Positions 36,536-48,715 of a DNA stretch of 64,000 bases are shown piece by piece (position 1 is the first letter of the stretch; every line of letters begins with the position of its first letter). The translations under genes were made by a program, and so were the position numbers. Source of the DNA: Neonectria sp. B-13 (lineage: Eukaryota; Ascomycota; Sordariomycetes; Hypocreales; Nectriaceae). The stretch covers positions 1,922,001-1,986,000 of the forward strand of contig NOKP01000006.1 of the NCBI GenBank assembly GCA_002682825.1, read 5' to 3'. The notes beneath the pieces are model-generated. The model had not been told where the DNA came from. It worked only from the letters and a program-made list of their open reading frames with translations, and made no database searches.

Positions 36536-38215
36536 ATGGCTCCTCACGCGGAAGTCGGCACGGGCTCCTCGAACGGGACACCCTACACCAACGGCCAAGG
36601 ATCCTCCGCTACTCAGGATCTCTTCACCGTCAACTCCCCCAACGTCACCTACACGGATGCGGAAATCCAGTCCAAGTACACCTACCGCACCACCAAGGTT
36701 GAAACCAACAGCGATGGCAAGTACATTGCTACCCCCCAGGAGACCGTCTACGACTTCAAGGTCCAGCGCAAGGTCCCCAAGGTCGGCATGATGCTGGTCG
36801 GCTGGGGCGGCAACAATGGTACTACCGTCACCGCCGGTATCCTCGCCAACCGCCGTCAAATCGGCTGGGATACCAAGGAAGGTACCCGCGAGTCCAACTA
36901 CTACGGCTCCGTCGTCATGGGCTCGACCCTCAAGCTCGGTAGTGATGCTAAGACCAACCGAGAGGTCAACATCCCCTTCCACAACATCCTGCCCATGGTT
37001 CACCCCAATGACCTGGTCATTGGCGGTTGGGACATTAGCAAGATGAACCTGGCTCAGGCCATGGACCGCGCTCAGGTTCTCGAGCCTACTCTCAAGAACC
37101 AGGTCAAGAAGGAGATGACCGAGATGGTCCCCCTCCCCTCGGTCTACTACCCTGACTTCATTGCTGCCAACCAGGAGGATCGCGCCGACAACGTCCTCGA
37201 GGGCTCCAAGGCCTCGATGGCTCACGTCGAGAAGCTTCGCAAGGATATCCGCGACTTCAAGGCCAACAACAACCTCGACAAGATCATCGTCATGTGGACC
37301 GCCAACACTGAGCGATACGCCGACCTGATTGAAGGCGTCAACGACACGGCTGACAACCTCCTCAAGGCCATCGAGCAGGGCCACGAGGAAGTGGCCCCCT
37401 CCACCGTCTTCGCCGTCGCCTGTATCCTCGAGAAAACCCCCTTCATCAACGGCTCTCCCCAGAACACCTTTGTTCCTGGAGCCATTGAGCTGGCTGAGCG
37501 CCACGACGCCTTCATTGGCGGTGACGACTTCAAGTCTGGCCAGACCAAGATGAAGTCTGCTCTCGTTGATTTTCTCATCAACGCCGGTATCAAGTTGACC
37601 TCCATTGCCAGCTACAACCATCTCGGCAACAACGACGGCAAGAACTTGAGCTCCCAGAAGCAGTTCCGCTCCAAGGAGATTTCCAAGTCCAACGTCGTTG
37701 ACGATATGGTTGAGGCCAACAGCGTCCTTTACAAGAAGGGCGAGCACCCTGACCACTGCGTTGTCATCAAGTACATGCCTAATGTCGCCGACAACAAGCG
37801 TGCTCTTGACGAGTACTACGCTGAGATTTTCATGGGTGGCCATCAGACCATCTCGTAAGTTTAACTCTTCGCTTCTGTGCAAAGTTCCCAGCTAATAGCA
37901 ACTAGCATGTTCAACATCTGCGAGGACTCTCTCCTGGCCTCGCCCCTGATCATTGACTTGGTTATCATTGCTGAGATGATGACTCGTATCCAGTGGAAGG
38001 CCGTCTCCTCCGATGGCACTGCCACCACCGAGTACAAGAGCTTCCACAGCGTCCTGAGCATCCTCAGCTACATGCTCAAAGCCCCTCTGACTCCTCCCGG
38101 TACCCCCGTCGTCAACTCTCTCGCCAAGCAGCGTGCCGCCTTGACCAACATCTTCCGTGCCTGCGTTGGTCTCCAGCCTGAGTCTGACATGACCCTCGAA
38201 CACAAGCTGTTCTAA
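36536..38215 (+). CDS. INO1: Inositol-3-phosphate synthase
   Basis: Converts glucose-6-phosphate to inositol-3-phosphate with NAD as cofactor, the committed step of inositol and phosphatidylinositol synthesis in the cytosol. The 542-residue product comes from two exons, 36536-37854 and 37906-38215, with a 51-bp in-phase intron. The length fits the yeast enzyme (about 533). The NAD-binding glycine loop GWGGNNGTT is at residues 89-97. The C-terminal catalytic region is intact: [10 protein letters not shown], Lys-rich [12 protein letters not shown], and the end [18 protein letters not shown]. Strong C-ending codon bias suggests high expression. The start ATG follows a pyrimidine-rich leader. In yeast INO1 is inositol-repressed through CATGTG elements; I found no clear cluster of these here. 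Confidence 0.98.
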
Positions 38216-38903
38216 GTCGAGTCCACTCGACTTGGCTGGCGAGATGCAAAGTGCGATTGCGTGAATTGAACGAGGAGGATTTAGGACTGTCTTTACTGGC
38301 TGAGAAAACATGAAAATGAAGGGAAAAAAGAATGGGGAGAGACAATTATGCACATATTCATAGGATCCTAATTGACTATCATATCTCCTCAATACCGAGA
38401 CTCTTAAACCCCCCAATAGCGACAGCATGAAGTGACTTCACGAGGCGTAGTGGGTGAAGCTGTCATCTCTTGCGGTGAATGGCGATCGGAAAGGAATAGT
38501 ACACGGAGCTAGTATACACACTTTGAGGCACCAAGCATCGGCATCACTAATCGAAATGGGCTTTGCATACATTAAATACGTAGTATCATTACGCATTGAC
38601 TATATTGATAGACAAATCAATAAATAAATAAATAGCCTTCAACCGACAACATACCATCCATTTTATCGTTATATTAGCTCCAGTGGTAGAAACAGTCTTA
38701 ACGCTCATTGCGATCTTACTGTGCAATATGCCTGCCCATATTTCATACCATCCCAGTGACATATTCCAAAATTGGTCCCTGTGACTAATTAATCGCCTTT
38801 AGCGGAATCAAGTCATCGCCCTTTCGTTCCTCTCTTTCCCAACGAAAAGGAAAGAAAGAGAGTCTTGTTGCATCGAAAGCGATGAGATGCCATGAATAAG
38901 TGT
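38216..38903. other. Convergent intergenic region
   Basis: AT-rich 3' flanks of INO1 and the permease; no gene seen. Confidence 0.6.
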
Positions 38904-41300
38904 TCAAGTGGGTGTGGCATCCCTTCCAGTGTTGGCCCTAATAGACGACGGATCTTGGTTGACCTCGGAACTTCTGTCGTAGAGATTTCCCAACTTCCTG
39001 GCCACCGAACTGCTGTTTGAGAGATCGACGGGTGCATAGGGAGCGCGGCGGACACATTTCAGGAGTAGCCATAGGAGAATGAACAGGACAAGCTGCAAAT
39101 GATGGAGGTTAGCATTTCCACTTGTCGACGTCCTCGTAGTAGGCACCTACGTATAAGTATGACGAGAGAAATGGCTCGGCGTGGACGTCCTTCCAAAGGA
39201 ATGATCCGTTGGAGACCGCTAAGAGAATGCCGCATCCTCCCAATGCCAGCCAGGCTGTTAATACCTGCCCATGGCTGCGGTAAGGGTAGTTTTTCTGATG
39301 CCGATCACCGAACAGTACACGGGGTTCGTTCTGAAAGGCCACTTTGTGTTTATGCATGCTGGAAATGTCAGAGAAAATGGTCCTTCTTTGCATATTCAGT
39401 ATCGCTTACCAGTGATGATAACGAAGAAAGGCCACGCAGTTGGACGCCCACACAATAATGATGCCAACTGAGCCCATTTGAGCAAGAACTTCAATGAACT
39501 GCCAGTGATTAGCTCGGTCTTGGTACTCAAAATTCAACATGGAAAATTACCACGTCATTGGGCTTGCTCTTCTCGCTCTGATCTCCAATCAGCTGTAGAA
39601 ATGGAACCCAGCAGAACACAGCCGCCGAGACGATAACGGCTCGCATCGGCACCTTGTGGCGGTTCGTCTTCCCAAGAGAAGCAATGGACCGGAAGTACCA
39701 CGGTTGTCGGTGCCCCCCGTCAAGTCGAGCCGTGAGGCCGAACAAGCTTCTTGATGCGACAAAGAGGTTTGTGTTTGCGCAAGTCAATGCCGTGAAGATG
39801 AGAAAAGCGTTGATCAAGGACGCGAGATCACGGCCGAAGGCGTTGTAGGCAATAATGACGAAGGCAGACGCGGTGTTTAGGTCGGTGTTACCCACCGTCG
39901 TGCCGTCTACCCCCATGGCCGTCTGCCTCTTGGGCTTACACTCTGCTGTTGTTCCAACCCAGCTGAGCCGGGGAAGGTTGCAATCTTGTCGAGATATATC
40001 GAACGTGATCAAAAGACCGCTCAGCGTGTATGCAATGGCAGCAAAGACGGGGAAGTAGATGGCGGTGAACTTGACCGTGTTGCTGATAGAATATTGTTGT
40101 TCGGTTCTTTGTGTACGAGGTCTCGGAATTGATGGTCGTGCTTCGAGCGCAGAGTGGGCGATTATCTCAACGCCTACAAAGGCATAGGTAGCAATCGAGG
40201 TTGACATGCTGATGTGATCGTTATTAAGTTGTTCGGCATCATACTGTTATGTCAAAACCTACAATAATGTGGTCCACCAGCTCGTTGCTGCATGTTTATC
40301 GAAATCCCTCGGAAAATCCCAATCTGCCATACTTTAGCATCGATGTCTTAGGTCTTGGGTAGAGTCACCTACAGTTGACACTGAAAGCCTCTAAGTTCTG
40401 TTAGTTATGTCTCTCTTCTGCAATACCATCCCTCAAACGCGTGGAGAGGAAATCCTATCGTGCACATACCGGTGGCATTGATAACCATCAATGAAACCAA
40501 GATGATGGCAAGGAATACCAACTTCATCGAGCCAAAGCATACTTCAATCCAGCCAAAGATCTGAAATGGAGTCAGCAAATATTAACGATGCACATATCTC
40601 TTGCCAGAGGCTTGCCTTCACATTGAAAGCGTTGAAGGCGATCATGATCAATGGGCAGAGTAGGTACACAACGATGCCAATAAGTGTTTTCTTCCCCTCG
40701 ATCCAAAAATTGAGCTCGGAAGCCACGGTAACCATCAGGGCCGAGTAAGACACCGAATATGTGAACCTGAATGTTGTCAGTATGCCTTGACCTATCCTCG
40801 GCAGCGTCTTTTTGACGACGGTCTGACATCTGGGAAAAGTAGTCTTCAGATCCAAACTTACCAATAGGTGATGCCGACAGCAATGCCCAACTCCATGTCA
40901 ACGAACTCGCTCACGTACACAGACAGGGCACCTGGAACGGGCCAGAGGCAGAGCATCTCAGAAATACACTGCATAACCGACCAGGCGAGGGCTCCAACGA
41001 TGAGGAAGGATACAAGAACAGCGAGGGGGCCGCCCAGCTCAAGCATCTGACCGCCGCGCCAGTAAAGGCCCGTTCCCAAGGTGCCATTCAGCGTGATCAT
41101 CTGGCAAATGTTCAGTATTGTGCTTTAGAGCCGAATAGGGAGGGGGCGGGGCTTACAAAGAGCTGAATCCCTCGCAGGCTTCTGCTAACAGATCTCGAGT
41201 CCGATGAGGCGAGGACTGTTCGTCGATTTTCTTGGGGGGGATCACCTGGAGCATTTTCCATCTCTATGGATCTTTCGGCCACTATTGGAGGATTTTCCAT
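38904..41300 (-). CDS. Amino-acid permease (APC superfamily, YAT type)
   Basis: Predicted plasma-membrane amino-acid transporter of 571 residues, built from ten exons: 41300-41157, 41100-40862, 40766-40616, 40560-40470, 40390-40369, 40331-40263, 40208-39551, 39498-39410, 39358-39151, 39092-38904. Phase holds at every junction. The start of transmembrane segment 1 reads MITLNGTLGTGLYWRGG, the family's substrate-binding G-T-x-G-T-G-L motif; later blocks include GALAWSVMQCISEM, YAFVGVEIIAHSALEA and FGRDLASLINAFLIFTALT. Roughly 12 hydrophobic segments are expected. Exon 5 is a 22-nt micro-exon (EAFSVNC), and intron 3 uses a GC donor (aag|gcaagc). Substrate specificity cannot be read. The number of introns is high for its neighbours, so naive gene calls will break it. 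It converges on INO1. Confidence 0.87.
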
Positions 41301-42714
41301 CTTTGCTCGAGGGACTGGTGCTTTGAACTCTTGTGGTGGAGATGTATGGTGGAAGAGATGAGTTTTATGAAAGGGGAGGGAGATGGTGTTATTTAAGGTG
41401 AAAGGTTAGGACTCATGACCAGGCTGCGTGTGAGCCCTCTGGGCTGCGAGGAGCTGGTTAACGCTACAAGCTAGTATTCTACGCATCTGGAATACGTGGT
41501 AAAGAATTGCTGGGCTTGGGGGGGGGGGCTCGAGTGTGGACGCGCAATCACCTTTCAGCCCAGCCACTGCATCACTGAGAGCTCTTCAACATACCCAAAC
41601 TGTCTCATTCCTCAGACCATAAAGTAAGATAAGATACGCACATGACGAACGGGAAATTAGCATGAATCCGCCCAATAACAATGACGGGTTGCCATGGCGG
41701 AGAAGCCAAAGAAGCTCGGTGGAAACTCGGGCGTGTACTATATTTGGCTGTTATTCTGGAACTACCAAGCCTCAGTGTAGCTGATTCGCCGCTGCACTAA
41801 CCGAGTGACCTCTTTTCCAGGAGCCTGGAAAACTGACCTGAAACATGCATAAGGAAGAGTAGGGGGAACTTAGACATGCTTTGGAATAGGAGGTGGGCGA
41901 CGCCATAGGCCGGAGTCTTGCACTTTCGTTACGTGACGTGGCGCGACGGTTGCCTCGTCTTGCAGTCGGGGCTTAAATACCCGAGCCTGATGGGACCGAG
42001 TTAACTCTTCCATAATCAGACGAACCCCGAGGAACACATCTCGATCATGCTGCAGCAGGTATCCGTACGTTACGTGAAAAGAGCCGCTCTCCAGCGTCTC
42101 CTACAGAGCCTCTTTCCGGGCCAAGAGTGTAAAATCGAGGTATGCCAAGCTCTGCGTTGCCTGAACGCCGCCACAAGGCAGGGGGGTTGTGCTTTTCCAG
42201 CTGAACAAGGCTGGCATGTCAGATGAAGGGTGGTTTACTCGTCTTCGACGCACCTGAGGAAGTAACCGACGTGAGTTTGTGCCACAGTCCACATCCCTAG
42301 CTTGGTTCCTCGTGAAAAGACTGTTAACAATTACAGAAACAACTCTTGTAAGTCAAAATATAACCGCACATTGCGCCCAGTATTAGGCCTCACGTTTCTC
42401 ACGACATCAGGAAAATCCAGAAATAGCGGGGAGAGCGCCGCACGAGGCTGGAAGCAGTGTTGGATGGCGCAGCGCAGCGCTTGCTTCTCATGTTACGGAG
42501 CCCATGCAATGTGATAAGGCTTTCTAGCAGGCCGTCTTTGGGGGGAGGCGGATGAGGCAATGTCTGTTGCTGGTCATGTGGATATTTGCACTTTACTCTC
42601 AGCACTCACTGATAAATACTCGCCACCCCAGGCCAGCCTGATCGGACAAGTTTGCATTCCAGTCTCCACCTACATTTATTTTTAACCCCGAATACGAGTG
42701 GTTCTGTATCATCA
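41301..42714. other. Divergent intergenic region
   Basis: About 1.4 kb between the permease and CorA-like start codons. A poly-G/C stretch of ten bases lies near 41520; no gene is supported. Both promoters lie here. Confidence 0.6.
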
Positions 42715-44380
42715 ATGGTCTCTTTAAACAACCCATTCGTGGACGCGGCCGTTGAGCCCGTTGAGCTCTTGTATACTAGTCCATCGAGCACACGCTCGCA
42801 CCAATTTTCGACATACGAGAAGCTTCATACTCACCTGAGCGGCCCTAATGACACTGACTATACATGCCTTACCATGTACGCTTCCCCTTGCTTTTCTTGC
42901 TGGAAAATACACCCAGCCCGCGGCTGAACAGTTTTCAGATCCATTTGCCAGCGACACTCCTGGGCGCCGTTGCAAACCACAAAGGAGATGCTCCAGTGTA
43001 TCATCTCGCGTTATGACATACACCCGGCCATTTGGGACTTGTCGTCGTACTTCTACCCTCGCTGCAGGGATTCCGAGGCGGCTTTTTGCATGCCGTACAC
43101 GCAGTTGATTAGCAACTCTAGGGTTGGTAAGCTCAGCGTTGACGGTCCACAACAAAGCACAGGTGTACTAACACGGACTTCAGAGATCTTATACACAGTC
43201 CGATATCCAGAATTCAAAATCAGCGATAACACGTGGGTGATCCGACAGACTGGTATCTACCACCGCTTCGAATCGACAACCCGGCAGAGTCTCTACGTGC
43301 TGCTCAATCCCATGCCCAACTCGAAGGCTTACCAACAGGCGAAAGACTTTCTGCTTCAGAACTCATACAATGAGGTCTATAGCAAGCCCTTTTGGTTGCA
43401 TCTTGGCCTATTGTCGACATATTTCCCTTCATGGCGGCTGTACGTCGCTGCTCAGGAGCGCGAGGTCTTAAAGATAGTGGGTAACAAGCAATACAACATC
43501 AGCATCGCATAGGCGCAGCTTCGCTGACTGTCTTGCAGAGAAACAGGACCATCGCGACAAGCTTCGATCGACCTCCAGAAGTGGGATATGACAACCTTAG
43601 CGCACTAGTCAGCCTCGACAATAGCTTCCTTCAGATCCCAACCATCCTGACGCATGCCACCGACGTCCTCGACGAGCTGCTAGCTCTCGTACACCATCCG
43701 CAAAGCTGGTCACCCTTACTGCCAGCGGATACTACGAAGAAACTCGCCGCTCAGCTCAAAGCTCATCGCCTCCAATGCGCAGCCTACTCTCGCACGGCGA
43801 CATACCTACAGCACCGGGCTCAGACGACGGCCCAGCTGCTAGCGCAGGCGCTGTCGTTCCACGACCAGGCTATAGCGAAGGAGCAGAATGGAACCATGCT
43901 GCGATTAAACAAGTCGGTCGTGTCCATCACTACTGTTACTCTATTGTACCTACCGGCTTCGTTCGTGAGCGTAAGTCTTCCCACTGATACTTGAGCTCTG
44001 TCTGAGAGCACAGCAGCCTGCGCAGATATGATCAGAGACTCTGCAAAGCGTCATATCTTGACCTCGCCCGCTGACTGCTCCCTCACTACTAGACTTTTTT
44101 TGGCATGAGTTTCTTTTCTATGGACACGGACAACAGTCGCATCGTTGCCACATCCATGATATGGATATATGTGGTCGCCGCCGTGCTGCTGACAGCAGCC
44201 ACTTTTGCGACCTACTTCTGGCTGCTTCTGCACGATGCGAAGAGACCCCAGAGCCATTCATCTGAAGACTGTCGTATACTTTTGGGGCTTTGGAAAGGCG
44301 TGTGGCAGGTTGCAAGCCAGGTTGCAAGCAGGAAACGAGTCGGTCAACCCAAGAAGGAGCTGGCCTTCACAAGCGTATAG
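42715..44380 (+). CDS. Fungal CorA-like membrane protein
   Basis: Predicted 472-residue protein in four exons: 42715-42875, 42939-43476, 43539-43970 and 44093-44380, all in phase. The soluble N-terminal part has blocks typical of a fungal CorA-like family (HSWAPLQTTKEML, WVIRQTGIYHRFE, YVLLNPMPNSKAYQQA), then helices rich in Gln/Ala, and a C-terminal pair of transmembrane segments: VVSITTVTLLYLPASFVS, a short loop TFFGMSFF, and ATSMIWIYVVAAVLLTAATFATYFW. The family's ion-selectivity signature is G-M-N; here it reads G-M-S, so magnesium transport should not be assumed. The basic C-terminal tail would be cytosolic. Its stop codon is only 7 bp from that of the opposing kinase gene. Function in fungi is unknown to me; some members sit near self-recognition loci. 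Confidence 0.82.
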
Positions 44381-44387
44381 TTAAGAA

Positions 44388-47300
44388 CTATTGAAATGAA
44401 CGTGTACCTGCTTTTGAGAGAGGGCCGAATTTCAGCAATATGATACCCCGGTTCCTGCTCAGCAATCCCGCAACGAAAACATGCTGCTCGTCTCCAGTGC
44501 CCACCAGTCTACTTACGAAGATATCGTCGGGAGACAGCTTCGGGACTTTCGCGACTGTCTTTATCGGGAAATCCTTGCCGGGCCGTGGCACGGGCATCCA
44601 TAGCAATTTCAAATCTTGCTTCGGCGACTTTGTCCCCAGTGCAAACAGCTCCCTATCATTCGGGTCCATCATAAGACTCCGAACACGGTAGGGCTCAACC
44701 CTCTCGCTCGTATTGCGGATCAAATTTTGGTTGCTGAAATTCTGGATCTGTAACTTCTTCTGGCGCAAAACAACAGCACAGACTGGGAGGTTGTGAAAGG
44801 GGATGAATGTCGTGAAGAGGGAAGTGGTATCACTTGTCCCATCGAAGCCCTTCGTAAAGTGATCAGTATGAGCAAGTCGTCTTGCTTCTCGCGTTAATGA
44901 GCTGAACTTACATCTGGTGCTATCAGCAAGGTGGACGGATTCCCATCCAAGAGCGACACCAACCTGATTGAGAGCTTATGCTCGGATTTTACGAGCATAC
45001 ATACCTCGTCCATTGCCTTGAACGTCAGGTTATGCAATATTTCCGCTGGCTGTTTCAGTGGAATGAGTTTCCAGTGCACTGTGGTAGGCGTATGCTCATT
45101 GACGCGTTCAACCGGTAGGCCTATCAACGAAGTTTGCCTATGTCTTGTATCAGCGATTCAAAGGTTCCAAAATGGAGCATTGGGAAGCAGGAAGACGCAC
45201 ATTTTCACGGACCCTACCAGATCCAAGATTTCCGCATAAAATAGGTCGCATGATCTTTCATTCTCGTTATTTTGCAGCACGCACGCCAACACGTTGCCTT
45301 TGGAAATGGCGACCTCGCGGATCCCAGGAAGTGGCAAAGATATCCGATATCGTGCGGAGAAATCAGCATCATCTTGCTTGCCGTCTGCAAGGTCGAATAC
45401 GTAGCACTGAATATAAAACGGTTAGTTCCGATTCTGGCATTAAGATTTGAGTGCTTAATAGGCCGTGTTCCTTACCTCGAAGTTGCTTTTTGTCGTGGAG
45501 GCAACGAGATAATCCTTGGTCAAGCTGATGCTGCCCCAAGTACATTCATCTGCTTCTTTGAGAGAGAACTGCGGTCCTGGAAAAGCCTCGGATCCTCCCT
45601 CTGCAATGGAGTCCGCTGTGAAGAGAACGAGTTCGATCCTTGTCCAAAACACGACGACCGTTCCATCTGGAGAAACATCGCAGCCCTCGTAATGCTCGCG
45701 GGTGAGTGTTCGCCACATCTCGATCTTGACACTCTCCTCGTGTTCCTTTCTGTTCATATGATAAGAGCCAGTCAGCCAACTCGTGATGCCCGGCCAAAAC
45801 TTGAAGATGCAGGTCTTTACCTAGAGAAGGTTTTCTTCCACCAATTTTGGGGGCTTGATGAACGGACCCTTTCCGTCCTATTGGGCAGGAGATCCGATGT
45901 TTGCAGTTTCACGCAGTGTCGACAAGTTTCAAGTAACTTCTTCTTCAAGGCCGTTGCCTCCTCTGATCGGGCTTGTACTGCGTGGATCCTAGAGGAGATC
46001 TGCGAGCTCTTCAGTTCTCGGTATCTGAAGAATGTACTGGACAACATGTCTCGGAATTTCCTTGCAGACCTACGTTCCCTAGGTTCAATTGCGAAGACCC
46101 CTACCCGCAGAAAATCCAACAGAGGCTTGAGTATATCCCCCTCCTTTTTGCTTCGTTCCCTTGCTGCCTTGATGAGGGTGTCGTGCCAAGCTGGAACTGC
46201 TGGATTGATTTTGCAGGGAGCGAAGTTTCTGTTCGGTACAAAGAACTCGTCGGAGGTGCGGTTTGCACTAGATTGCTCGGAACGTACTGTTGAGTAGGCT
46301 TCTATGCCTAAACAGCCGGCTTCGAGATAGGAGAGCAAGTCACTGATGACGCAGCCTAGAGACCAAACATCGCTCCAGGTACTCATTTTGGGACGAGTTG
46401 ACATCGCTTCTGGGGCCAGATAGGTGCATTCATAACGGCGGTTGAGAGTTCCTAGAGGTGTGCGTGTGGCCGCATGTTCTCTGGGCTTGAACCAAGGGTC
46501 GACAAGTTTCTCCATCTCAAATTCCGGGGCATCTAGGTTGCTTTGTCGGACTTTGACACGGGACAGACCAAAATCACTTATCTTCCAGATCAAACCGCCC
46601 AGGCCTTTGTTTGGGTCTGGGAAAACGAGAATGTTGTCAGGCTTGAGGTCCATATGGTAGCAGACCAGTTTCAAGTGCCGGTCCGACGTCGTATCCTCCA
46701 ACTCCTCGTGCAAAAATACCAGCCCGTCGGCCAGTTCCTTAGCGCACTGGATCAAATTTGCCCTCGCCTCTGTGCTGCCCCATTGAGGCTGGCCCTTCTT
46801 GCCCTCGAAGTACGCTTTAAGGTCGTAATCTGCAAGCGGCATGAGAAGGCTGTACGTGTCGCCAACCTCGATGCTGCCAAAGCTTTCGACAATGTTTCCA
46901 CACTTCCTTCTCGTGCTGTTTATGATTTTCTGCAGGGTTCTGCGCTCTTCCCGGCTTCTCGATTCGTTCTCGGGTGTGGTGGCGAAGTCCCTTTTCGCCA
47001 GAGGTGTCGGTTGATACGACACAGAACCATTATCCGGTGCCCAGTAGCCCGAGGCGATTTCAACTCGGAACACGTCGGCGGAGGAGCCTTCTCCGATCTT
47101 CTCCTCTTTCAAGAAGGGAAGACGTTCAAACTCATGACCCTGCACGGCTCTATCTTCCCCCTTCGTGAGCATCACGGGGCAAAAGCAAGCCTGGCTCCTG
47201 AAGAACCTGTCTACTGAAACACCGTCGCCATCAAAAAGCTCCCTCAGATATTCGCGTTGCGCTGGGAGTAAAGGAGTGGCGGGATTGACCTCTTGAACCA

Positions 47301-47619
47301 CGAGCTTACGGATGAACAGCTGTGTTGCTGTGGCTGGGCAAGTTGCATAAAGCAAGATGGCCAGGAAGGCACGAAGCTCCTTGGCTTGTTGTATTCTCTG
47401 GACAAACTCATCTTGGGTGAGTTCGGTCAATTCCATATGTGAACCGTCGGGTTGGACGAGGCTCTGGAAGATTTGCAAGAGAATATCGGGGCCCAAGATA
47501 TCCTCAACGGTTCCCTTGCTGACAAATCGGCGTTCCACATCGTCTTTCCTGCACAGTTTCGACAGTACCTTCTTTTCGAAGTCTAGGCAAATATCGTTGT
47601 ATCTGGTGGCATGCTCCAT
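44388..47619 (-). CDS. Protein kinase with propeller-like C-terminal region
   Basis: Reconstructed as five exons (47619-45821, 45749-45476, 45406-45201, 45137-44912, 44849-44388), all in phase, giving 988 residues. An alpha-helical N-terminus of about 165 residues precedes a Ser/Thr-type kinase domain: glycine loop IGEGSSADVF at 175-184, catalytic loop HMDLKPDN at 322-329, D-F-G at 349-351, A-P-E at 402-404, and SDVWSLGC at 416-423. The ATP-binding lysine is probably K209, after an unusually long gap from the glycine loop. Residues about 600-988 show repeated strand patterns like CDVSPDGTVVVFW and SLTKDYLVAST, resembling a WD/beta-propeller, but repeats are degenerate. Substrate and pathway are unknown. 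An upstream in-frame ATG at 47787 would add 56 residues of low-complexity sequence; I prefer 47619. Confidence 0.8.
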
Positions 47620-48715
47620 TGTTGAGGCCGCGCTGGGACTTGGAAGAGATGAGGAGAATGGGAAAGAACTGAGGGAACAGCAGATCCAGAGCCGCCACCA
47701 GCACTGCCCTGACCAATTACTCACCACCACGTTGTGATAAGAAATCTGGTTGCTGGTGGTGGTATCACACCCAACAAGTGCATGCATCTACGCCGCCCGG
47801 CGCCCCATGTCTTAGGTTGGTACTGTCTCAAAGCAAAGAGACAAAGGCGATGCCTGCGACCGGTTTCAACAAGATATTGGGGTTTCCGGGTCCTAGTACA
47901 GTTGTTCTTGAGAAGTTTGGCGTAAATTCTCAATTCAGCTCCTCATAATCTCTGTTCTTTCAAGTCTCTGCGCTCTCGTTCCGAGGCGTGTGAGCACAGC
48001 ACCATGTACAGTATGTACCTTAGTCCTTATCGACAATGTGATTGTACAGTGTTTATATGCCTATTCGCACTGTACAATCAGGCTCGGCGACTCGGCATGG
48101 CCTCGTCCTTGGTTGGAGGTTCCCACAAAGGTAAACTAAGTGTAAGAGCCTCCAATGCTAGTGAGCCAGAGTTCAAGTTTGAGATCAAGGGTGTGAAGAC
48201 GATGGTACCTCGTGGGAGGTGCTGCGCAAGGTCTCCCATACGCGTCAAGTGCTTAGTTATGCCATGAGATAGCTCAGGTACTCGACGTCCTGCGGTGACA
48301 ACCTAGGAAACAAATCAGAAACCCGTATTCGAATAGAGATAGTTTCAACTGAAAGGGACAAACGTGTATTCGTAGATTGGTACGGAGTAGTATCCTTGTA
48401 TTCTTGGGAAGGGATGTGGAAGCCCAAGGGTCCGCCGCATTTGTGGGGTCGGTTTTGTCACCATTTTACGCGGGGTGAATGCGTCGCGCGCGCGCATCAC
48501 CAAAAGCGCGTCTCGCGTCAAGCTCTCCACCCACCACTTAAACCTCCGCCCAGACCCCGAGCCACATTACACTTCAATTCTACATCCACACATCACATCA
48601 CACACATCTCAACCTAGCCTTTATTAATCATTCTTCACCTCGGTCTACGAACTACTCCTTGTCTCTGATCGTTTTCACTAGTCTTTTTTCTGAACCATTG
48701 CGACGAGCAATAGCA
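47620..48715. other. Divergent promoter region
   Basis: About 1.1 kb between the kinase and MRC1 start codons, with a CA-rich leader before MRC1 (48560-48620) and an ACGCG cluster. No gene seen. Confidence 0.6.
48468..48518. promoter_or_regulatory. ACGCG cluster upstream of MRC1
   Basis: Three ACGCG cores within 51 bp: forward at 48468-48472, reverse at 48507-48511 and 48514-48518, in a GCGCGCGC-rich segment about 200-250 bp before the start codon. ACGCG is the core of the MluI cell-cycle box bound by MBF in yeasts, which drives replication genes at G1/S. Seen in sequence; binding is inference. Confidence 0.45.

Noticed and set aside
36530..37882. A 450-codon open frame on the minus strand opposite INO1
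   Set aside because: It mirrors INO1 exon 1. Strong C-ending codon bias removes stops from the opposite strand, and the composition (Val/Gly/Asp-rich) matches no family.
42715..47619. CorA-like plus kinase pair as an immune or heterokaryon-incompatibility locus
   Set aside because: No HET, NACHT or NLR-type domain is visible, and both neighbours are unrelated; kept only as a proximity observation.
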